Source: Diadema setosum (lineage: Eukaryota; Echinodermata; Echinoidea; Diadematoida; Diadematidae). Taken from it: 64,000 nt of DNA. The notes below the pieces were generated by a model. The model was not told the origin of the DNA. It made no database searches and saw only the letters and a program-made list of their open reading frames with translations. The DNA is taken from the NCBI GenBank assembly GCA_033980235.1, contig CM067069.1, positions 13,280,828-13,344,827 of the forward strand, in the 5' to 3' direction. A program made the translations under genes and the position numbers. This document shows, one piece after another, positions 56,827 through 64,000 of the stretch (position 1 is its first letter; the number at the start of each line of letters is the position of its first letter).

Positions 56827-58590
56827 GGCCAAAGGGTTAATCTACCATACACATCCTTCTTGAACTAAGTACTTAAGTATGTGTCTTGGAGTGACAATGA
56901 CTGCACGCCCCGGTCGATAGGAGAGCATTACTAAAGAGGTCATTGCGTGGAAAAGGTAGCTTATTTTCATTATGTTCATATGCGAGATCATGGTACAAAG
57001 CCAGTGTATGATGTGCCTTAGAATCTGCGCATATAAGCTATCCGAAACATCCACTGCAGTCAACAGTCAAATTTCATTGTGCAGTGGAAAAACACTCTCA
57101 ATCGACTTGTTACTAAAGCAGATGATTTTTGACGAATAGTTCCTTAAAATTTCTTTTTATCCGGACATTCACTCTCCTTTGATCCTAAAGTCTTTATTTT
57201 GTCATTTGTATGGAGGTCATCAAAATTCGTTCCCCGCTTGACTTGTGTTTAACTGGATTTTGTTTTATTGATTAAATGCTCTGCTGTGAGGAAATTCAAT
57301 AAATTTTAATGGAATTTAAATTGAATTAAGTGAGTATTGTGATGTAAGCAGTACATTCGCCTTGTCCATTATGGGGCTTTGACCGAAAATATTGCCAGAA
57401 ACTGATCTGCGCAGTCTTTTGAATTACTGGGTGAAAGCTACCAACATATCATTTCAGGCGTAAAAGTATAGCAGACTCGTGAAAATGGGAAAAGTCAAAG
57501 AGGCCTTATACCGATGTTAGTGTGGCTCGATTTGAGAGAGCTGCCATTAGCATTATATCAATCGTGACCCTCCATTCCAAAATTTATCTCTAAACCAGTT
57601 GCTTTCGCTTGCCGTACACAAAGGATGAAAAATAAAATGCTACAAAAAGCTACGTGGCTGGTATTCTGAAGGTGTCAGCCCTCTGTAATTAACAGATGGA
57701 AATGTCTTTTACTCCGCTTGATTGTATGCGAAGTGCATGTCATAACAAGTAAAGGTGATGTTCACCGGAGATGAGAAATTCACGTGATGCTTTAGACCAA
57801 CAGTTTCTTTGTTTATTTTGCATTCCAGTGATGAAAAGGAAAAATAATAGTTCTTTAATAACTCGGTCGTATGGGGAAATCAAAACAGGTCTATTTGTTC
57901 ACACAAAATTCATTTTTACTCTTTCTCTCCCCTAATATTAAACATTGTATGATTCCACTGTTTGTCGAATGACTAATCGAGAGATTTGAACATGGAAAAG
58001 CCATCTGTATTTTCATCGTTTTCCGAGATGAAGATACGTTGTCTGTTTTGGTTACAACGCTTCCTCCCCCTCTCTTTCTCTTTGTAATTTTCGCGTTTGT
58101 ATATCGACGGTAAAATAAAGAAGATACCACTGCAGTGACCTTGAGTGTCCAACATGTTACTCCTAGGTTTTCTTTTTCTTTTTCTTTTTCTTTTAGGAAG
58201 CCGCAATAAGCCTTACTTTCCTGAGTTCAGTAATTACTTATTGTTCATGAGAGGACTGCAAATTACGAGCCTAAAGCTTTTTAGCAGCCCCATTCACTTC
58301 AAACAAGTTATGATTTGGTACAGTTATAAACGTTACAGAGTATGATTACATTTCCTCCATAATATTTTTCCTCATTATACGAATTGAGCTGCATTGATCT
58401 TGTATAACTATGTATAATATGCTATACTGTAATTGTAAATTTGATGGAAATGAAACAAATTAAATGTAGGGAATAAATCATCGCTGCTGAATAAGATATT
58501 ATCAATATAAGAAAGACATTACCTATCTTCTCGTGTGCATTTGAATTTAAGAATAACAAATTGATGTTTCCTATGGAGGGAAGGCAGATC
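56827..58590. other. No gene seen
   Basis: AT-rich sequence with TTTTTCTTTTTC repeats near 58167-58193. Frames of 73-79 codons lack recognisable domains. Confidence 0.5.
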
Positions 58591-58976
58591 TTAAGGGAAT
58601 GGCAGTTTGGGTTGAGATGGAGCTTAAGGGTTCCAACCTGTTTGTGAAATAATGAGAAACCTTGTGAAATATGAAAAAGCATACACCTAAGAGGTATTCA
58701 AAGTTTATTTAATAAAGATTGGTTTTGAAATGGCCGAGGTACTCAAAACAAAGTGGTCCTAATAAAAGGGATAAGACCCACCTTTCATTAGAACCTCTTT
58801 GTTTTACTTTGTTTTTGGATATCTCAGCCATTTCAAAACCAACTTTCATCAAATAAATTTTGAATTCCTCTTAGAATTGTATGTTTTTTCATATTCCATA
58901 ATACTGGTTTCTAATTACCTCGCAGAAAGTTAAAAGTCTTAATCACTCATCTCAACCTAAACTATATAACTTTTAA
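58591..58976. mobile_element. Family A element, copy 8
   Basis: Left end TTAAGGGAATGGCAGTTTGG, centre GGGATAAGACCCACC (diverged), right end CTATATAACTTTTAA with TTAA at 58973-58976. Both halves carry the TTTTGAAATGGCCGAGGTA and ATATCTCAGCCATTTCAAA blocks in inverse orientation. Confidence 0.83.
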
Positions 58977-59924
58977 AGAGGGGAGAAACGGACCGGAGGA
59001 AGGGAAATGGAGGATACGAGGAAAAAGGATGGAAAGAGAAATGGGGGGGGGGGGAGGGAGAGAATCTTCGAGGGAAGTGGTAGGGAGTAGAAGAGAATTG
59101 ATGTTGGGAGTCACCGGTTACAAACTAAACAAGTAGTTTTTAACCTCTAGCCCCCATCTCACTAGGAAGGCGACCATGGCGACCATGGCGATCTGTGACG
59201 ATTTAACAAATCGTGGCGTGATCGCCGTCCGTCTCCATGTTTGGCCTCCGAGGTGATTACACTACGGTTTCTCTACGCTCAACCTGCGCTGTAGACGATG
59301 GTGCCACGATAATGCTACGACGCTGCCACGTTTTTGCCGCTTTTCCAAGTCGACGAGACGCGCTGCTGTTGCGATCAAAGCGATCGTATTGCGATATTCG
59401 TACGCTTATCAAGACGTCGCTACAACAGTGATACGATCGGAGCGACAGTGATACACTTACGCCGGGCTCATGATACGATCTCAAGCGATCGGGGTATAAA
59501 ATGGGTTGATTGAATTTCTTCAGGCAGATGCCAGTGTTAAACCAACATGGATATGCAGTATATGGTTTTACCCTTACATCTTAGCATTCTAGAACACACC
59601 AGTTAGAACCTGATGTGAAACGGCACTGTTAGTTAAGTCATCCATTCAATTAAAAGGGTAAAATGTGCATATAATATTAAAGAACCCGCTTACGAGCAAA
59701 CTACAAATTGTATCCTACAATGAGACAATTTTATGAAGACATATTTGAAAAGATTACAACTTAATTTACTTTCATTGACTTGGAATGGTATATGGCAAAC
59801 GCACAATTTGATAAACAGAGTAGATTCGTACTGAGTGTACGTGGAAAATGATTTTTATACGTTTTTCTCCATGTCCACCTTCCTGGTCTGTGCATCACTT
59901 TCTATCGTTCATGGTTGGTTCCTG
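58977..59924. other. No supported gene; purine tract and a CpG-rich GCGAT-motif stretch
   Basis: A purine tract with a 13-base G run spans 58977-59095. From about 59160 to 59510 the sequence is CpG-rich and full of GCGAT, GCGAC and CGATCG words (GGCGACCATGGCGACCATGG). This looks like a decayed element or a CpG island; clear inverted ends were not found. Both strands have short open frames (64 and 75 codons) explained by the lack of AT. Confidence 0.45.
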
Positions 59925-60488
59925 TTAAAGGGGATGGCTTGTACCTGATCAGTGGGAATGCTGGCGGAGGATTGCTCCAATCCTTGTGGATTCATTTAAG
60001 AGTACATTATATATCTATTGTTGTGTGAAAATTACTTGCTTCAGAATGGTCTCATATTCAAGTAATGTGCAGTTTAATGTTTCCAGGTTAGCATGCCTGT
60101 ACAGTGATCGTTAATGGCCCGTTAACGATCGCCCCGTCACTCAGCATAATTTCCATGTTTCTGTCATATTAATGTGACTCACAAAAGACATGGCGAGGGA
60201 ACATGCAAGTTATGCTGAGTCGAGGGAAGGTGCATTCCAATGTCTTTTGTTAAACATTTCAATACTTTAGCAATGATTGACAGATGAGGTCATCTCAAGA
60301 ATATCAATAATGATTGGCTTGGAAGGATTTTTTGTGGGCGTTCCCAAATAATCTGAAGAAAAATAGAAGAAAAAATTGTTAAAAATATATGGAATGTTTC
60401 TAGATATTTATTTCACCGCAAAAGTGATGTTGAGGGTATCATAAATCAACACAAATCAACATGCATTTGGATTTCAGGGCCCCTTTAA
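59925..60488. mobile_element. Family B-like TTAA-bounded element, chimeric copy
   Basis: The left end TTAAAGGGGATGGCTTGTAC (TTAA 59925-59928) and the next 180 bp match the left half of the complete copy at 29523. After the central GATCGTTAATGGCCCGTTAACGATC palindrome region (written here in part: CGTTAATGGCCCGTTAACG) the sequence departs from family B. It ends ATTTCAGGGCCCCTTTAA with TTAA at 60485-60488. A small hairpin at 60139-60220 pairs CTCAGCATAATTTCCATG with CATGCAAGTTATGCTGAG. It is either a recombinant of two families or two abutting insertions. Confidence 0.65.
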
Positions 60489-60945
60489 CTACGTATGTAT
60501 TGCATAAAGAGCACCATTTAGAAGAGAATTTGCATTAGGTTCTATAGATGAAAATTAGTAATTAAAAGAACTTTGAACTGTATAAATATAGAACTCGCAT
60601 TAACCCTGGGGCAGCTGGGGGGCATCAGGAAAACTTTATTAATATGGGTTAAATATACCTCCACTCTACCCTCCCACATAGTTAATAGCCATGCCCATGA
60701 TCTAATGGACCATTAGTCGCATTGTCGACTGTACTCAGCAAAAACAATAGAGAAAGAGAAATCAAGGTTAAATACTCTAAATTTAGGAGATGACAGGGGT
60801 ATATCGAAATGATTTGATTAGTGGTGAATCAGGAGTCCCAAATTGGTGACGAGTCGTAATAATTGCAGTAACGATCATTCAGGCATCATCTGCGGCATCG
60901 TTTTAACCGATGGGAAATGACATTTCAGTTATCTAGAGGAAGCTA
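60489..60945. other. No gene seen
   Basis: AT-rich sequence with no supported frame or structure. Confidence 0.5.
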
Positions 60946-61392
60946 TACCGTATGTCCCAAAAAAGTTACAACGGTACCCTCCGCAATGATAACTTTAGAA
61001 ATAGTGAATCAATCGAAACACAATTTCAGGGTATGAAACTTTAACTCATTGCCCACATCTTTCAGAAAATCCAATTCAATTTGCTTCTGTGGTCAAAGAG
61101 AAACGAGGAGTTTTGAAGAGCATGTCAGGAATCCCTTCCCTCCAAGTTCTGTCTATAGTGTTTGCACATTAATATGCAGTTCCAAGAGCATCCAAGTGCT
61201 AAACTTGGAAGAATCAGACTCATGACATGCTTTACAACAATCCACATTTCTCTTTACCAAATTGTATGGAGTTTTCTGCAAAATAGAGCTTAGATGTTAT
61301 ATTCTAAGACCCTGAAGTAGCATTTAGACGGTTTAATCATATCAGGTGTTATCAATGCAAAAATCCGATTGTATTTTTTTTGACATACTGTA
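60946..61392. mobile_element. Non-autonomous Tc1/mariner-type element
   Basis: The left end TACCGTATGTCCCAAAAAAG and the right end TTTTTTTTGACATACTGTA are imperfect inverted repeats beginning with TA, the Tc1/mariner target dinucleotide. The motif AGTATGTC…AAAAAA is typical of mariner-type termini. The 447 bp interior has no transposase frame or DDE/DDD catalytic motif. It is therefore a deletion derivative or MITE. Confidence 0.65.
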
Positions 61393-61489
61393 GAGCCTGC
61401 TGAGGATGGAATCATAGCATTCTGAAAACAACCGTAGATCAGACTCAAGGTTGACGTATGTCCATGCCCCACGTTTTACCCGACTCCAG

Positions 61490-61600
61490 AAGACCCTAAT
61501 TGCTCCTTCACAGAGGGACGAATACCTCCCCAAAGGTCACGCGCCCTCTTTGGAGGACCATCGTGCCGACGAGCGAGGATGCAAACATTATCGTCAAGAG
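61490..61600 (+). CDS. Candidate symmetric (phase 0-0) internal exon, function unknown
   Basis: An acceptor-like CCACGTTTTACCCGACTCCAG ends at 61489 and a donor-like CAAGAG|GTGAAT starts at 61601. The 111 nt between them are exactly 37 codons, open in phase 0 at both borders. The peptide is charged and His/Arg/Glu-rich (QRDEYLPKGHAPSLEDHRAD). G+C content is higher than in the flanks. The surrounding frame is open from 61451 to 61774. No family is recognised and no partner exon is identified. Confidence 0.28.
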
Positions 61601-62326
61601 GTGAATAAACTGTGGAAAAGGTCAGTGATTAGAAAGGGAAGCATTCACCGAGAAGGATTGAGCGAATTCGTGTCAGTTTCCGACGATAAGACCAATATTC
61701 AAATCGGTTGTTATTTCGTACCAACTCTCCTTATTAGAACGACAACCACAATCATCATGAATTTAATGTACTAAACGTAAAGTGTCATCAAACATGTTTA
61801 TGTTGTGCGTTTTTTAAAAAAAAAAGAGAAAAAAGAACATTAATTTGAATTTAATTGAATAAGCCAGTTCACGGTTTAATAGCTCATGTGGACATTGGTA
61901 ATGACCCCACCTTTTTTCAGTTGGATAGGCTCGTTTTCAAAGAGGCGTAATGCATAAGCTTGACCGACGTAACAATCTACAGAATTCATGTTTAAACAAA
62001 GAATGAACTTGCGTATAGACCAGGTGAACAGAATGATCCGTTAATAACACTTCGGCAGGTACCAATTTCATTGTTTTGTATTAAATGCATTAACGATCTT
62101 TTTTTTTCATATGACATTAGCATTAACTTTATACTAGGTTTGTTGTCAGTTGAAAGTGCTAGTAAGCACCATTTATACATGTATAATCATTAATTTGTGG
62201 ATGCGTATCTCAATGAATTTAAAAACCAACATGCCTGATTGTACAGTGACCTTTTCTGCTCATGCGCAAAGTGTGAACTGTGAACGGGCTTATTGAAAAG
62301 GAAATCTCAAATCTCTCATTTCCGCT
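61601..62326. other. No gene seen
   Basis: AT-rich sequence with an A run near 61817. No supported gene. Confidence 0.5.
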
Positions 62327-62728
62327 TTAAAGGGTGTGTACAGTTCTGGTCGAGGGGAGGATTTAGCTTTTAACGTTTTACGAGATATTCAGAAACCACT
62401 CTATGAGATGTCAAAGAGCATGATCTAAAAAGCATGTTCTAAGGGGTATCAAAACTTTATTCGATGAAAATCGGTTTTGAAACGGCTGAGATATCCAAAA
62501 ACAAGGTGAAACAAAGAGGTGATAATAAAGTTGTGGCATGTCGCCTTTTATTATCAGCACACTTTTGGATATCTCAGCCATTTGAAAACCAATTTTCATC
62601 AAATAAACGTTGAATCCTTCTTAAAATTACATGTTCTTTCATATTTCATAAGAGGCTTTTCATTATCTCACATAGGACTGTTCAAAACATGAATCCCCAC
62701 CTCAACCAGTACTGTACAATCCCTTTAA
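62327..62728. mobile_element. Family A element, copy 9 (GTACAGTTCTGGTCGAGG subfamily)
   Basis: TTAA at both ends (62327-62330 and 62725-62728). The left end TTAAAGGGTGTGTACAGTTC and right end GTACAATCCCTTTAA match copy 5. A short local duplication of AGCATG/AAGCATGTTC near 62420 distinguishes it. Both halves pair as inverted copies. Confidence 0.85.
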
Positions 62729-63007
62729 GTCTCACAGATGCCACTTGTTTTCTTGAGCCGGTAAGGAAAAAAAACAAGTTATTTGGAAGAATTTCACCTT
62801 ACAGAAAAAAAAAATTGAGGAGGAAGTTATATCAGTACAGAACTAATCACTTAAGGCATTTGGCTTCATGACGCAGTCATCTGTTTGTTTGTTTTTTTAC
62901 TTCACAAATAGCGCAACTTTTTTCTCTCTTTCTCATTTTGTGGTGGATGGTTTTTACTCAGCAATGATAATGACGTCACCGGAGAGAGAGAGAGAGAGAG
63001 AGAGAGA

Positions 63008-63050
<43 letters not shown>

Positions 63051-64000
63051 GGGGATGAAGTCCTTCGATAAGACTAGAAATTGACAAATCGGTTAGACGT
63101 ACTTTGAACTTCTGTCATTAGCAGACGACGATAGGTGGCACAAAAGTAGCACGTGACTCCCGCAGCTTCCGTCTGTTTTCTTTTTACACCAGGTGTGGCT
63201 TGACATGAGAAGAGGAAAGAGATGATGCCGAACCCTCAGAGCTTCATGCGGCTTCGGCTGTCTATCTCATTGTGGCATTCAGCGAGGGTTGAAGAAAAAT
63301 GTCTTATTCATGTTTGAATGATTGGCAAGCTCTTAGATGAAAAAAAAAACCCACTATCTTCAAAGGCACACTCCGATGCCTGGCTGCACATTTAGGTTGG
63401 CAACACGATTGCAGTCAAGGAAGAAAAATGAGAAGTAGTTTCATCAAATTCAGAGTGACTATGTGTTATAAGAAACTTTTGGAGTCTTGCACATATTCAC
63501 GTTTCCTTGGGATAGTAAAGATTAATCACAATTACTTTTCACTACATAACATTATTGCTGAGTGTTCAAAAGTCTTTTTTCAAAAATCATTTTTCTTGAG
63601 ATTATCAAATCATGAAATACAGTAAACGTCTTCTACTCATCACTTCAAAAATCACTTGACAGAGTGACCTCTTAATAATGTAAGCCTTACAACCAATATA
63701 CAAAAAGAAAATAAGGACAATGTTTAAACTCTCTAAACCCATAAGCTCACGTTTACCAGTGCTCTACAACAAACTGTCAAGGGAGGCAATTTTTTTTTTT
63801 TCTGATCTGATAAAAAAAAAAAAAACACCACACAAACAGAAAAAAAAATTCCAAAGTTATTCGAAGCTTGGAGCTGATTGACTGAATGTGGGCAACAAAA
63901 GATGTTGGAATCATGAGTGAAGGGTGTGCGCTTTTCTTCCGATGGGTATACAATGGAGAATGCCTTACGAACTTTTATAAAAATCATGAAAGAAGCCGTC
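62729..64000. other. No gene seen; compound (GA)n/(GT)n array at about 62979-63041
   Basis: About 13 GA units are followed by about 15 GT units. A runs occur near 62807, 63340 and 63811-63824. About 63150-63290 is more complex. No frame is supported to the end of the window. Confidence 0.6.

Overview
The window looks like non-coding DNA from a large, repeat-rich, AT-leaning animal genome. No complete protein-coding gene is supported. There are no operons or ribosome-binding sites. Instead there are very many microsatellites (AT, GT/CA, AAC, GGA, ATGT), homopolymer G runs, and many short transposon-like elements with terminal inverted repeats. Fold-back (snap-back) elements are abundant. Together with termini such as GCCCCGTTTCATAAAACTTG and CAGGGCCCCGTTGC, which I associate with sea-urchin-like genomes, they suggest a marine deuterostome, most plausibly an echinoderm. 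That assignment rests on pattern recognition and no search was run. The window is probably a gene desert or lies inside a very large intron.

Layout. 1-500: a nested inverted repeat. 2.5-4.6 kb: two small MITEs and the first copy of 'family A', an about 390 bp near-palindromic element bounded by TTAA. 5.3 kb: a non-repetitive open stretch that may be an exon relic. 5.7-8.0 kb: AT/CA arrays and a hairpin with a tRNA-like loop. 12-13 kb: family A and a GGATC-rich palindromic element. 13-20 kb: mostly featureless, with microsatellites. 20.6-21.3 kb: an AAC array and a 353 bp fold-back element with a 10 bp flanking direct repeat. 22-28 kb: a GC-rich candidate exon, MITEs, a retroposon tail and microsatellites. 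29.5 kb: a complete copy of a second TTAA-bounded fold-back family ('family B'). 33.3 kb: an array of short palindromic units.

35.2-39.8 kb: the most striking object, a 4.55 kb fold-back element. Its inverted termini are flanked by TA, and its two arms are tandem arrays (about 4 units left, about 17 right) of a roughly 164 bp monomer. It shows higher-order repeat structure, and another MITE sits in its centre. 40-53 kb: mostly unique sequence with scattered family A copies, a GAGTGA palindromic element and small candidate exons. 54.0-54.8 kb: an almost perfect 406 bp tandem duplication. 55.8-56.8 kb: a nested composite in which two head-to-tail family A copies and a palindromic-unit element sit inside an outer inverted repeat. 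58.6-62.7 kb: more family A and B copies, a Tc1/mariner-type non-autonomous element, and a 111 nt symmetric-phase candidate exon.

Nothing here forms a pathway. What the parts share is architecture: the window is dominated by non-autonomous elements that would fold into long hairpins. Two families share TTAA-type ends, and several unrelated elements are built from short self-complementary units. No transposase or reverse transcriptase reading frame was found, so any mobility would depend on enzymes encoded elsewhere. All coordinates were read by eye and may be off by a few bases.
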